Shown here piece by piece: positions 9,241 through 19,060 of a DNA stretch of 64,000 bases; positions within the stretch are counted from its first letter, which is position 1, and every line of letters begins with the position of its first letter. The translations under genes were made by a program, and so were the position numbers. This DNA is from Flavobacterium sp. HJ-32-4. GTDB lineage: Bacteria; Bacteroidota; Bacteroidia; Flavobacteriales; Flavobacteriaceae. The DNA is taken from assembly GCF_022532105.1 (NCBI RefSeq), contig NZ_CP092832.1, positions 2,633,001 through 2,697,000 of the forward strand. The letters run 5' to 3'. The notes under the pieces are model-generated. The model ran no database searches, was not told the DNA's origin, and saw only the letters and a list, made by a program, of their open reading frames with translations.

Positions 9241-12200
9241 TCAGTTACGCTTTGTTTCCTTCTTTTTACGGCTCTCTTCCGGCGTATTGAAGTGCATGCC
9301 TTCCGGCACTTTTGGTTCCTCTTCCTCTTCTTGTTTTTTGGCCGGCGCCTTCTCGACGGTTTTGGTACCGAAAATCCGCTTGACCAATTCCTGGAAGGTG
9401 TCGAAATCGACCTGGTAGGTCACACCGACGCCCTGCGTATACCCAATGCCTTCCCCTAAATAGTTAATATCGTTCTCACGGTTGAAGAAGCGCAGGTTCA
9501 TGGTACCGTCTTCGTTCACCCGGTATTGTACTTCCACATCGCCTACAACCGCCGACTGGTTCAGGCCTCCTACCGGCACACCCACCTTGCCGTTCACCGT
9601 AATCCGGTCGTTGATCTGTGACGATACCGTAAAGCCCACCGCACCATTCGATTCGTAACCCGGCGTACGCTCGGCCGTTTCGAGGAAGGGGTTTACGCGG
9701 AACTTATCATCTTTGCTCTGGAAAATGTCACCAAACAGCCCCGTTCCGGTTTCGACGACGTTGTTCACGATCGCGCTCTGGTTGACACCATCACTACTCA
9801 TGAAGCCGCCCGTACTCAAAAGCGTCAGGGCCTGCGTCTGCCGGATGTCTTTATCGCTCAGTTTGCTTTCGATTTCACTGCGAAGCACCGAATTCATGTT
9901 GGGGAAGTTGATGGAGAAATCGGGTTCCGGACTCGCCAAATTTCCGGTGATGATGATGCCCACCAATACGTCTACTTTCCTGTTTACCGATGGGTTCTCC
10001 AATAATATAGAGGGGTTGGCGGATGTTTTGTACGTCGCTTCCAGGTTGAGGCGCGCCCGCATCGGATCACCTTCCCATGTAATCGAGCTATATTTCTTCA
10101 CCGTAAACCGTTTGTCGAACAGTCCTTTATATTTAAAGTTGTATTCGCCTTCATACACCTGGTAGTCACCATACATATTGAACTTACCCAGCGTATTGAT
10201 CTCGAGCAACAGTGTTCCGTTCCCCCTGCCCCGCATACCGTGACCGGTTTCCCGATCGAGGATCACTTCAATCTCGGCGTCGGGCGTAATGTCGAGGTCG
10301 AACTGCAATTCGAGGCCGTCGTAGCGCCTCGTGCTGCCTAAGCCGTTTTGCAGGTTGTACTTTTCTTTCGGACTCAGGAAATGGATAAACGAACGACTGC
10401 CGACGTTTTCGGTGTTGCTGATCGGGATGCCGATTTTTGTTCCTTTGGCCGACTTGGCTGCCATTTCTATAAACAGGGAACTTGTAGGCCCGGTAATAGA
10501 CGCCTTCCCGTCGATGAAGGCTGTTCCGAAATAGGCCGCATCGTCGTGATCCTCGGTGTCAAGCGCCAGGAAGCGGTCGCTCGTCACATTGAGGTCGAGC
10601 GCCCAGTCGGAGAAATTCTTGTGCCGTATGAAACCGTTCAGTTTTCCTTCCGTTTTATACTTCGTGTCGGTTAACGTGTTGTTCCGGAACGCAAAGCGGT
10701 TATCAGCGATATCGACGATGGAATAGTTTCGGATGGCGTAGTCGGTATTCAGGTACGGAATCCGGAAACCGGCTTCTTCCAGGAAGAGCTTACCAAAAAT
10801 GTCGGGTTCGCGGAACGGACCCGTGACCCGCGCCGTACCGGATACATAGCCCCTTATATTCGACAGGATGTCTTTACCCAACGGACTGAAAGGCGCGATG
10901 TTGAACCGTTCAAAGTTGACGTGGAGGTCCATGGTGGTTTCACGGTTCTCGACATTGAAGGTACCGTCTACGAGGAACGACTTGACGTTGTCGTTTTCAA
11001 GCGATGAATCTACCTTGAAGGTTTTGAAACTGTTGTCGCCTTCGATAGACAAGTCCAGATTTCCCAACCCGATATCATTGACCGCCAGTCCAGAAACCGT
11101 GAGGTGCGACGTCGGTTGGTAAATGGACTTTTCTTGCTTGAACCGCACGTCACCGTCGAGTCGTCCGGCAATACGGAGGCTGTCAATAGACGGAAGGATC
11201 CGGGCCAGGTCGACTTTCTCAAAATCGAGATCGAGGTCTTTGTAGGTCGAGTCGCGCATGGCACCGTGCAGGGAAACGCGCTGGTCTTCATGCGACATGG
11301 CGATGTTGTCGAAATCGAACCGCTGCAGTTTCTTATCAAAAACGACACGGTTGTTCGGGCCGTCCAGTTCGTTGAGGAACCAGGTGAAATCACCGAAACG
11401 CAACTCCGACTTCTGGATGCCGACGACGTTGTTGTTGTTTTTGTCGATCGTATGATAGAGGTTCAGCGTAAAGGCGTCGGTCGCTTTCGGGCCGCCTTTG
11501 AATTCCGAGCGCACATACATCGTATCTTTTTTCGTGACGTTAATGGCGCTGAAATCAGAGAACTTATAGTATTTCGTTCGGATGGTATCCGTTTCGATAT
11601 ACGCGTTGAACAACGGGTTCTTGTTATCAACCGTCAGTGAGATCCGCTCGAATTCATTGTCATAGGCCTTGATCTCAGGCGACGAAAAGTTCAGGCGGAA
11701 TTCGTTGGTATCCGAGTCTATGTTGCCTTTCACAAACGTGTTGGTCGACACTTCAATACCGGGAAGGAACACTTCCACGATCTTATTGTAAATACTGAAG
11801 TCGAAACGCAGGAACTGCCCTTTGCTGACTTTATTCGGTTTGTAATTGGTGTAAAGGCTCCCGATGGAATTCTCGAGCATCTTCCGAAGTTCCCCAAACC
11901 GGAAGCGTCCCGTCACTTTTCCTTCGATGATATCCGGTGAGACGATGGTCAGCGTCCGCACACCCGCCGGATCAAATTCCGACGTCAGTCGCAGGTCCTC
12001 AAATAAATAGGTGTCTTTCTGGTTCTGGTAGGACGTATCGGTCATACCAATCGTACCACGCATGTTATCAATGGTGCTTCCCACCACATCGGCGCGGATT
12101 TCCCCTTTAAAGACGGAAATGGGGTCGCTGCTGAAATGCAGCTTATTGAGATTGGCGAAGTCAATATTCGCGTGGAGGTCGTAGCGGTTCTGCTTCTTCG

Positions 12201-13737
12201 ACATATCCACCAATCCGTCGAAATCCATGAAAAGATTCGGGTCGTTGATCACGAGTTTCCCTTTGAACATCGGGCTTCGCAAATCACCGTCGACGATGAT
12301 ATTCGAGTAATTGTAGCGGTTGTAGTAAAACCGGTCGATGGAACCTTTCACACTGGAATGGAGACTTGACTGTGTAAAGCCGCTTCCGTCTACCGCCAAC
12401 GCCAGCGAAACGGGGCCTAATTCCTTTCGGGAAAGAAAACGTCCAAGATTGAAGTTCTCCAACTCGACATTCCCTACATACGACGCCTTCTCACGGTTGG
12501 ACATGTTGGCCATGACGAAATCGGTTTTGACGTTGCCGATGGCCGATGTCATGAATACGTCAGTTTTAAGCGTCCGGGCCGTGACTTCCACCGATCCTTT
12601 CAGGTTGGCCTGTCCGAGTGTTTTGAGGTTTTCCGGCAGCGAGCTCCCCAGGACGCGCGGCAAAATCGAGACCAGGTGTCCGTAATTTGTACTCATTTGC
12701 CCTAGTTGTGCATCCATCCGGAACGGCATTCCTTCCTTACCCCACATATTGCGAAAGTGGAGGTCGCCCCGTATCTGCGTGGCCGTACCTTCCGTAATGG
12801 TTGCGCGGCGCAGGAAAAGGTTGTTGAGCGTACCCGTCACATCCGAATCGACGCGGAAGGAATGACCCCGCGCGATCTCATTGTAAAAACACCGCACGTC
12901 GTCGCTGCCGATCTGCGTCGAATCCAACCGCACCTTGAAAAGCACTTTGTTGTTGAAGTCCATGAAATCTTTCCGGTCGTAGTACATTCGCACAAAACCA
13001 TAGATCTTCGAGTGACGCGTTTCCACCGACAAATCCTCCATCAGGATGTTCTTCTTGGTGTAGGTAAACCGCGAACTGAGGTTCTTCACCCGCACACCCC
13101 GATAATCGGTGAAAGCGAGTTTGTTGATCTTGGCCGTGATATCCGGTCCGAGGATGCGGAAATTATTGAGTGACGCCGACAGGTCAGAGAAATACACATC
13201 CTTCGGGCTCTGGCGGTTGTCGTTGAACAGCATGAAACGGCTGTTGGTAAAATACGCATTCTTCGCTTCCAGGCGAAACTTGTGGCTGGAGGGTTTCTGT
13301 GGTTCCGTCTCAAAACGGGCGATGAACACATCGAGATTGGTATCGGCTTCCCCTTTGTAATTGCGCAGGTTGAAAACCATGCCATCGATTGTAACATCGC
13401 CGAACATCAAGTCGCCGTTATACAACTTTCGAAAGCTGAGGATGTCGGTCTGGATGCGTTTGGCGTAGACCAGCGTATCCCGGTGATGGTCACGAATCAT
13501 CACGTCGCGAAACTTGACGCCACCGAACAGGGTGAGCGCCACGCTGTTGATTTTGATATCGGTGTGGTAGTCGGCGTTGATGCGGTCGGTAGCATAGGCC
13601 GCGAGCCGCGTTTGCACCGAAGGGATAGACAGCACTATGGCCATCGTCAACAGCAACAGGATGAGTGTCAGCAGCGTGCGGAACACGACTTTTCTAGCCT
13701 TACGCAGGCGCAATCTGGTTTTGCTGACTTTTTCCAA
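9241..13737 (-). CDS. TamB-like translocation/assembly module protein (DUF490)
   Basis: 1498 residues, mostly repetitive beta structure. A short cytosolic basic N-terminus and one membrane anchor (about 18-40) are followed by AsmA-like sequence and the C-terminal TamB/DUF490 domain (roughly 1100-1450; LLEINTLGKFNMYGDYQVYEGEYNF region, then GLFGDIFQ and a final KRIFGTKTVEK tail). TamB-like proteins span the periplasm as a hydrophobic groove and help deliver lipids or barrel proteins to the outer membrane. The gene is divergent from tsaD with about 115 bases between starts, an arrangement that leaves a shared promoter region. Highly charged K/E tail at the end. Confidence 0.88.
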   Translation of the reverse strand: MEKVSKTRLRLRKARKVVFRTLLTLILLLLTMAIVLSIPSVQTRLAAYATDRINADYHTDIKINSVALTLFGGVKFRDVMIRDHHRDTLVYAKRIQTDILSFRKLYNGDLMFGDVTIDGMVFNLRNYKGEADTNLDVFIARFETEPQKPSSHKFRLEAKNAYFTNSRFMLFNDNRQSPKDVYFSDLSASLNNFRILGPDITAKINKLAFTDYRGVRVKNLSSRFTYTKKNILMEDLSVETRHSKIYGFVRMYYDRKDFMDFNNKVLFKVRLDSTQIGSDDVRCFYNEIARGHSFRVDSDVTGTLNNLFLRRATITEGTATQIRGDLHFRNMWGKEGMPFRMDAQLGQMSTNYGHLVSILPRVLGSSLPENLKTLGQANLKGSVEVTARTLKTDVFMTSAIGNVKTDFVMANMSNREKASYVGNVELENFNLGRFLSRKELGPVSLALAVDGSGFTQSSLHSSVKGSIDRFYYNRYNYSNIIVDGDLRSPMFKGKLVINDPNLFMDFDGLVDMSKKQNRYDLHANIDFANLNKLHFSSDPISVFKGEIRADVVGSTIDNMRGTIGMTDTSYQNQKDTYLFEDLRLTSEFDPAGVRTLTIVSPDIIEGKVTGRFRFGELRKMLENSIGSLYTNYKPNKVSKGQFLRFDFSIYNKIVEVFLPGIEVSTNTFVKGNIDSDTNEFRLNFSSPEIKAYDNEFERISLTVDNKNPLFNAYIETDTIRTKYYKFSDFSAINVTKKDTMYVRSEFKGGPKATDAFTLNLYHTIDKNNNNVVGIQKSELRFGDFTWFLNELDGPNNRVVFDKKLQRFDFDNIAMSHEDQRVSLHGAMRDSTYKDLDLDFEKVDLARILPSIDSLRIAGRLDGDVRFKQEKSIYQPTSHLTVSGLAVNDIGLGNLDLSIEGDNSFKTFKVDSSLENDNVKSFLVDGTFNVENRETTMDLHVNFERFNIAPFSPLGKDILSNIRGYVSGTARVTGPFREPDIFGKLFLEEAGFRIPYLNTDYAIRNYSIVDIADNRFAFRNNTLTDTKYKTEGKLNGFIRHKNFSDWALDLNVTSDRFLALDTEDHDDAAYFGTAFIDGKASITGPTSSLFIEMAAKSAKGTKIGIPISNTENVGSRSFIHFLSPKEKYNLQNGLGSTRRYDGLELQFDLDITPDAEIEVILDRETGHGMRGRGNGTLLLEINTLGKFNMYGDYQVYEGEYNFKYKGLFDKRFTVKKYSSITWEGDPMRARLNLEATYKTSANPSILLENPSVNRKVDVLVGIIITGNLASPEPDFSINFPNMNSVLRSEIESKLSDKDIRQTQALTLLSTGGFMSSDGVNQSAIVNNVVETGTGLFGDIFQSKDDKFRVNPFLETAERTPGYESNGAVGFTVSSQINDRITVNGKVGVPVGGLNQSAVVGDVEVQYRVNEDGTMNLRFFNRENDINYLGEGIGYTQGVGVTYQVDFDTFQELVKRIFGTKTVEKAPAKKQEEEEEPKVPEGMHFNTPEESRKKKETKRN

Positions 13738-13852
13738 CGATCTTAAGCTATCGCGTAACGTGTTCCTTACAAAAGCGGTATCTTCGCAACGTGGTAAAAA
13801 TAGCTATTTTTATCGCGTTTTATTTAAAAAATACCTAAAATTCCCTCGTCCC

Positions 13853-14875
13853 ATGGCCGCCCAGACGCACTATTTACTCGCCATCGAAAGTTCCTGTGAC
13901 GATACCGCCGCCGCTGTCCTAGAAAATGACCGCGTGTTGTCGAACGTCATTGCCGGACAAGCCGTGCACGAACAGTACGGCGGCGTCGTGCCCGAACTGG
14001 CCTCGCGTGCGCACCAGCAAAACATTGTGCCGGTGGTCGATACTGCCTTGAAACGGGCCGGAATTACCGCTGAACAGTTATCGGCGGTCGCCTTTACAAA
14101 GGGGCCGGGTTTGCTCGGATCGCTGCTGGTCGGCACGTCTTTCGCGAAATCGCTGGCACTGGCGCGCGGCATTCCATTGATTGCGGTCAACCACATGCAC
14201 GCCCACATTTTGGCGCATTTTATTGATGAGGAAGGATACGACAAACCGCAGTTCCCGTTTTTGGCCTTGACCATTTCAGGTGGACATACGCAGATCGTGC
14301 GGGTCGATGGTTTCTTCGACCTGACCATCATAGGGGAAACCACCGACGATGCGGTCGGTGAAGCTTTTGACAAAACAGCCCGTGTGTTGGGACTTCCCTA
14401 TCCGGGCGGCCCGCTGGTTGACCGGCATGCGAAAAATGGCAACCCGAAAGCATTTCCGTTTACGAAACCGAAGGTGCCCGGACTCGACTTTAGTTTCTCC
14501 GGACTTAAAACGCAGATACTGTATTTCGTCCAGAAGAATGTAGAAAAAGACCCTGACTTCCTGCAACGCACTATCGACGATGTATGTGCCTCCGTGCAAT
14601 ATACCATCGTAGAAATATTGATGGAAAAACTGAAGATGGCCGTCGAACAAACGGGCATTCGGCAAGTGGCGATCGGAGGCGGTGTTTCGGCCAATTCCGG
14701 CATACGCGATGCGATACGTCAGGCGGAAGTCGATTTGGGTTGGAAAACCTTCATTCCCAAGTTTGAATATACTACCGACAACGCGGCCATGATTGGCATC
14801 GTCGGCTACCATAAATTCCTGTCAGGCCAATTTGAAACCGCCGATACCGTGTCATCGGCCCGCATTGCTTTTTGA
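13853..14875 (+). CDS. tsaD: tRNA N6-adenosine threonylcarbamoyltransferase
   Basis: 340 residues, Kae1/Qri7/YgjD family. It transfers threonylcarbamoyl to A37 of tRNAs reading ANN codons, working with TsaB and TsaE. The start IESSCDDTAAAV, the metal-binding histidines H114 and H118 in NHMHAH, and GGGVSANSGIR are all present. The ATG at 13853 gives the family length; a longer frame upstream overlaps the tamB-like gene on the other strand and is unlikely. A TATCTTCG box at 13779-13786 could be its -7 element. rsmE starts one base after its stop. Confidence 0.96.
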   Translation: MAAQTHYLLAIESSCDDTAAAVLENDRVLSNVIAGQAVHEQYGGVVPELASRAHQQNIVPVVDTALKRAGITAEQLSAVAFTKGPGLLGSLLVGTSFAKSLALARGIPLIAVNHMHAHILAHFIDEEGYDKPQFPFLALTISGGHTQIVRVDGFFDLTIIGETTDDAVGEAFDKTARVLGLPYPGGPLVDRHAKNGNPKAFPFTKPKVPGLDFSFSGLKTQILYFVQKNVEKDPDFLQRTIDDVCASVQYTIVEILMEKLKMAVEQTGIRQVAIGGGVSANSGIRDAIRQAEVDLGWKTFIPKFEYTTDNAAMIGIVGYHKFLSGQFETADTVSSARIAF

Positions 14876-14876
14876 T

Positions 14877-15581
14877 ATGCAACTGTTCTACGATCCGGCG
14901 CTGCAACCGTCTACCGAGGTGTTTTCCTTTGAGAAGGAAGAAAGTCGCCATATAGCTAAAGTATTACGAAAGAAGGAAGGTGATATCCTGTTTGTTACGA
15001 ATGGTTTAGGCAGCTTATTCACCACGGAAATCATCGAATGTCGGGAAACAAAATGTACAGCGCGCATCGTGTCGGTAACGACGGAAACGCCACGACATCC
15101 GCGACTGCACCTGGCGGTGGCCCCGACCAAAATGAACGAACGCTACGAGTGGTTCCTCGAGAAGGCGACGGAAATCGGCATCGAGGCCATTACCCCTATT
15201 ATCTGTGACCATTCCGAGCGCACGGTGGTAAAGCCGGAACGACTTGAGAAAATCGTGGTAGCTGCGATGAAACAGTCGAACCAAACGTACCTACCAAAAC
15301 TACATCCGGCGATGCCCTTCAGCCAGTTTATCAGCCAGGCCCGGGAAGGCGCCCGCTTTATCGCCCACTGCGAGGACGACGAGAAACATCCGTTGAAAAA
15401 TGCCCTGAAACCGGGAGAAGACGCCGTCATCCTGATCGGACCCGAAGGCGATTTTTCCCCTAAAGAAATACAACTCGCGCTGGCAAACGGATATCTTCCC
15501 GTATCTTTGGGCAACACCCGCCTGCGCACCGAAACGGCTGCATTGGTCGCGTGTCACACTTTTACGGTTTTGAACGAATGA
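14877..15581 (+). CDS. rsmE: 16S rRNA (uracil(1498)-N(3))-methyltransferase
   Basis: 234-residue SPOUT methyltransferase that modifies U1498 of 16S rRNA near the decoding site. Characteristic blocks: ESRHIAKVLRKKEGD in the N-terminal PUA-like part, ERYEWFLEKATEIG, and the knot-forming IGPEGDFSPKE followed by LGNTRLRTETA, which binds SAM. It starts just after tsaD and overlaps the next gene by ATGA. Confidence 0.95.
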   Translation: MQLFYDPALQPSTEVFSFEKEESRHIAKVLRKKEGDILFVTNGLGSLFTTEIIECRETKCTARIVSVTTETPRHPRLHLAVAPTKMNERYEWFLEKATEIGIEAITPIICDHSERTVVKPERLEKIVVAAMKQSNQTYLPKLHPAMPFSQFISQAREGARFIAHCEDDEKHPLKNALKPGEDAVILIGPEGDFSPKEIQLALANGYLPVSLGNTRLRTETAALVACHTFTVLNE

Positions 15582-16222
15582 AAAAAAGGCTTTTTGTTGC
15601 GCTGTTCCTATTAGTAGCCGGCCTCTCGTCGGCACAGGAAGTCGCACTGCTCAAATACAGTGGCGGTGGTGATTGGTACGCCAATCCTACGTCGCTTCCC
15701 AATTTGGTCAAATTCTGCAACCAGTCAATCGGTACGCGACTGAAGGCGAAACCCGCTACGGTCGAATTGTCAAGTCCGGATTTGCTGTCGTATCCTTTTG
15801 TGCATGCAACCGGGCACGGAAACATTGTGTTTTCCGACGCGGAAGCGCAGAACCTGAGGGCCTTTCTCCTCGGCGGAGGCTTTATCCACTTTGATGACAA
15901 TTACGGCATGGACCAATACATCCGTAAGGAATTCAAAAAGGTGTTCCCCGATCGCGAATTGGTGGAACTTCCGGCCAACCATCCCATCTTCCAGAAACCC
16001 TTTTCCTTTCCAAACGGGCTCCCGAAAATCCACGAACACGACGGCAAACGCCCCCAGGCCTTCGGGATCATCATCGACGGACGGCTGGCGTTGTTGTATA
16101 CGTATGAATGTGACCTCGGCGACGGTTGGGAAGATCCTGAGGTGCACAACGACCCGCGCGAGGTGCGGGAAAAAGCACTGAAAATGGGCGCTAATATCAT
16201 CAACTACGCCTTTACGAACTGA
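15578..16222 (+). CDS. DUF4159 domain-containing secreted protein
   Basis: 214 residues with a signal peptide (cleavage after GLSSAQ). The rest is the DUF4159 domain, a glutamine-amidotransferase-like fold without a known reaction, seen here as VALLKYSGGGDWY, HATGHGNIVFSD and GGGFIHFDDNYGMD. In other bacteria the domain is often near MoxR/vWA genes; here it sits inside a translation-related run, joined by 4-bp overlap to rsmE and 1-bp overlap to the transporter. Function unknown. Confidence 0.82.
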   Translation: MKKRLFVALFLLVAGLSSAQEVALLKYSGGGDWYANPTSLPNLVKFCNQSIGTRLKAKPATVELSSPDLLSYPFVHATGHGNIVFSDAEAQNLRAFLLGGGFIHFDDNYGMDQYIRKEFKKVFPDRELVELPANHPIFQKPFSFPNGLPKIHEHDGKRPQAFGIIIDGRLALLYTYECDLGDGWEDPEVHNDPREVREKALKMGANIINYAFTN

Positions 16223-17316
16223 TGGCACCACAGGCTAAACATATCGCAAAGGGCATCGTCATGGCAGTCGGTATACTGGCTGCGGTATCCCTGCTCCTCT
16301 ATTTAGTCTGGGAATTGCAGACGGTCATATTGTATCTGTTCGTCGCCCTGCTGCTGTCGCTGATCGGAAAACCGATTGCCCGCTTCTTCCGTACGAAGTT
16401 GAAATTGCCGAATACGGGGGCGACCATCGCGACCCTGGCGATTTTCCTTTTATTTGTGGCCCTGTTTGTCTATATGTTCATTCCGCTGATCTCATCGCAG
16501 GGTAAAAACCTGTCGGCGTTGAGTCCGTCCGAACTGCAACAACGCGCCACCCTGCTGTGGACACAGTTCAGCGCTTTCCTTGAAGGATATGGCATTGACG
16601 GGTCGAAGCTCGCCAGCCAGACGGGTGTGGCATCGAAACTCAACCTGGATTTTGTGCCGGATTTCCTCAATGGCGTGCTGGGCGCTGTCAGCGGCTTTAG
16701 CGTCGGACTTGCCTCGGTTATGTTCATCACTTTCTTTTTCATCAAAGACCGGGTGTTGTTCGTAAACGCAGCGAAAGCGTTCATACCCGAATCGCATGAA
16801 GAGCAGATCCTCAATTCGGTTGAGAAGATCAACGACATGCTGAGCCGGTATTTCCTCGGATTGCTGCTGCAATTGCTGATTATCTTTGTCATGTACTTGA
16901 TCGTACTGCTGATTTTTGGCATCGAAAATCCGGTTATCATCGCGTTTATCTGTGGTATTCTCAATATCATCCCGTATATCGGTCCGGTCATCGCGTCGAT
17001 ACTGGCTGCGTTACTGACGATGCTGAGCCATATCGGTAATGACTTCCGTTCGGAGACACTTCCGATTACGATTTATGTGCTGATCGCCTTCTCCGTCGTC
17101 CAGTTCATCGACAACAATATCAGCCAACCGATCATTTTCTCCAAATCGACCAATGCGCATCCGTTGGAAATTTTCCTGGTGATTTTGGCTGCCGGCTTCC
17201 TGTTCGGTATTTTGGGAATGGTATTGGCTGTTCCGCTGTACACGGCGCTTAAAGTCGTGGCGAAGGAATTTTTCCCCGATAACCAACTCGTACAACTTCT
17301 CACCCGACGGCTATGA
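16222..17316 (+). CDS. AI-2E family transporter (PerM-like)
   Basis: 364-residue inner-membrane protein with about eight hydrophobic segments: two at the N-terminus, one near 55-90, then a soluble stretch rich in coil (about 95-145), and five more from 150 on. The conserved C-terminal block NIIPYIGPVIA and the FSKSTNAHPLEIFLVILAAG segment identify the family. Members export autoinducer-2-like or other small solutes or act as Na+/H+ antiporters; the substrate here is unknown. Overlaps its neighbours on both sides, so it belongs to the tsaD operon. Confidence 0.88.
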   Translation: MAPQAKHIAKGIVMAVGILAAVSLLLYLVWELQTVILYLFVALLLSLIGKPIARFFRTKLKLPNTGATIATLAIFLLFVALFVYMFIPLISSQGKNLSALSPSELQQRATLLWTQFSAFLEGYGIDGSKLASQTGVASKLNLDFVPDFLNGVLGAVSGFSVGLASVMFITFFFIKDRVLFVNAAKAFIPESHEEQILNSVEKINDMLSRYFLGLLLQLLIIFVMYLIVLLIFGIENPVIIAFICGILNIIPYIGPVIASILAALLTMLSHIGNDFRSETLPITIYVLIAFSVVQFIDNNISQPIIFSKSTNAHPLEIFLVILAAGFLFGILGMVLAVPLYTALKVVAKEFFPDNQLVQLLTRRL

Positions 17317-18494
17317 CCGATTTCGGTGCGTTACTTCGCCCGGACGTGCAGGCGTACATCCACCTTCACACGGGTACGGACCCCGCTGCGTTGGCACTGA
17401 AACCCAATCCGTTTCCGGACGTCGATCATCCTTCGCTGGTGCAGCAGGTTACGGCCCGGACCAAAGCCAAAGACAAACTGCCGACTTGGTTCAATGCCGC
17501 GGATATCGTATATCCGTCGCGCATTTCGGTTGAGCAAACGTCGTCTGAAGCCACCGCACAGTACAAAGCGTCACTGGTAAGCGGGCAGCGTTTGGCCGAT
17601 TTGACAGGCGGTTTTGGTGTCGATTCCTTTTTCTTTTCGCAGCGGGTCGCTACCGTGGTGCATGTCGAGAAAGACGCCTATCTGTCAGCCGTGTCTGCCC
17701 ACAACTTCCGGCAATTGGGAAGTGCCGTTCAATGCGTCAATCGCGACAGCACCGAGTGGCTGGCGGAAGCCGGAACGTTCGACTGGCTTTACATCGATCC
17801 GTCAAGACGGCATGACCTAAAAGGAAAGGTATTTCTCCTGAAGGACTGCCTGCCCGATGTGCCCGCCCTACTCGATTTTTACTTTACGCACACAGAGCGT
17901 ATCCTGATCAAAACGGCACCGTTACTGGATATTTCGGCCGGACTCTCCGAACTGCACGCCGTTACCGATATCCATGTCGTCGCCGTGGGGAATGAAGTAA
18001 AGGAAGTACTTTGGGTACTGCAAAAAAACGTATCGGGTACGCCGCGGGTGCATGCCGTTACACTGGGTAATCCAACACCATCGTTTACATTTCCGTATGG
18101 CGAGGCGGTCCCTATCACCTATGCCGACCCGCTCACATACCTATATGAACCCCACGCCGCTGTGTTGAAATCGGGTGGGCACGACCGTTTAGCCGTCGAT
18201 CTGAGTCTTATGAAACTCGCACCCCATTCGCATTTGTATACGTCGGATACGCAAGTGCCTTTTCCTGGCAGGACGTTTACGCTACGGGCTATACTGCCGT
18301 ATTCCAAAACCGACATGGCGGCCCTGAAAGGACGGAAAGCCAATGTAACGGTACGTAACTTTCCGGAAACCGTCGAGGTGTTGCGAAAGAAATGGAAGAT
18401 TGCCGACGGTGGTGCCGACTATTGGTTTTTCACCACGGATAAGGCAAACCGGAAAATTGTGTTACTTTGCGCCAAAATCGAGACGCCTCTATGA
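17313..18494 (+). CDS. THUMP-like domain class I SAM-dependent methyltransferase
   Basis: 393 residues. The SAM-binding motif RLADLTGGFGVD lies near residue 95, followed by VVHVEKD and the motif IV region DWLYIDPSRRH, typical of the Bacteroidota PG_1098-type family. The C-terminal third is the THUMP-like ferredoxin fold (RTFTLRAILPYSK ... VTVRNFPETVEVLRKKWK). Expected to methylate RNA, but the target is not established. ATGA overlap with both neighbours. Confidence 0.82.
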   Translation: MTDFGALLRPDVQAYIHLHTGTDPAALALKPNPFPDVDHPSLVQQVTARTKAKDKLPTWFNAADIVYPSRISVEQTSSEATAQYKASLVSGQRLADLTGGFGVDSFFFSQRVATVVHVEKDAYLSAVSAHNFRQLGSAVQCVNRDSTEWLAEAGTFDWLYIDPSRRHDLKGKVFLLKDCLPDVPALLDFYFTHTERILIKTAPLLDISAGLSELHAVTDIHVVAVGNEVKEVLWVLQKNVSGTPRVHAVTLGNPTPSFTFPYGEAVPITYADPLTYLYEPHAAVLKSGGHDRLAVDLSLMKLAPHSHLYTSDTQVPFPGRTFTLRAILPYSKTDMAALKGRKANVTVRNFPETVEVLRKKWKIADGGADYWFFTTDKANRKIVLLCAKIETPL

Positions 18495-19060
18495 AACGTA
18501 TACTTGCCGCTTTTTTGCTCCTGCTACCCCTCGCCGTATTCGCCCAGAACGATTGTACGTATACACAGAACGCGACCGACAGCCTCGGGACGTATAAGTC
18601 CTTGAAGGAGTATGTCATGCACGAACGCAACTTCGGTTCGTCATCCGCTTATCTCTTCTTTTCGCTGGCGCAGGACAATGGTACGCCCGTGGTTAACGTG
18701 CAATACATCCAGAAAAGCAGCGACTTTATGAAGGCAGCCTGCTTCGATAAAAGCTCAAAGATTTACCTGCAACTCGACAACGGCAAGATTGTCACCCTGC
18801 TTCATGCCGGTCCTGAGGCATGCGGCACCATGATTCCGATTCCGGAAGAAGGAAAGAACACACGGGTATTGACGGGAAGTTTTGTATTCCTGAAAGGAAA
18901 TTTCGAAGACCTCGAGGCCTCACCCCTCAATATCGTACGGATTAAATTTACGACCGAAACGATTGATTTCCCGATGAAGAAAGTGCTGGTATCGGAATTG
19001 ACGAAAGAAGCATACGGTCCTTCCTCTTACTTCATCGATTACCTCAAGTGCGTAAAGTAA
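18491..19060 (+). CDS. Secreted protein of unknown function
   Basis: 189 residues with a clear signal peptide (MKRILAAFLLLLPLAVFAQ). The mature part has two cysteines (C at about 22 and in EACGTM) and a beta-rich pattern, ending near SYFIDYLKCVK. I do not recognise a named domain. Last gene of the tsaD run, overlapping the methyltransferase by ATGA; its stop abuts the stop of the convergent dipeptidase gene at 19061. Confidence 0.75.
   Translation: MKRILAAFLLLLPLAVFAQNDCTYTQNATDSLGTYKSLKEYVMHERNFGSSSAYLFFSLAQDNGTPVVNVQYIQKSSDFMKAACFDKSSKIYLQLDNGKIVTLLHAGPEACGTMIPIPEEGKNTRVLTGSFVFLKGNFEDLEASPLNIVRIKFTTETIDFPMKKVLVSELTKEAYGPSSYFIDYLKCVK

Noticed and set aside
13637-13852. N-terminal extension of TsaD
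   Set aside because: Would overlap the divergent tamB-like gene and add sequence without family similarity; ATG 13853 gives the normal length.
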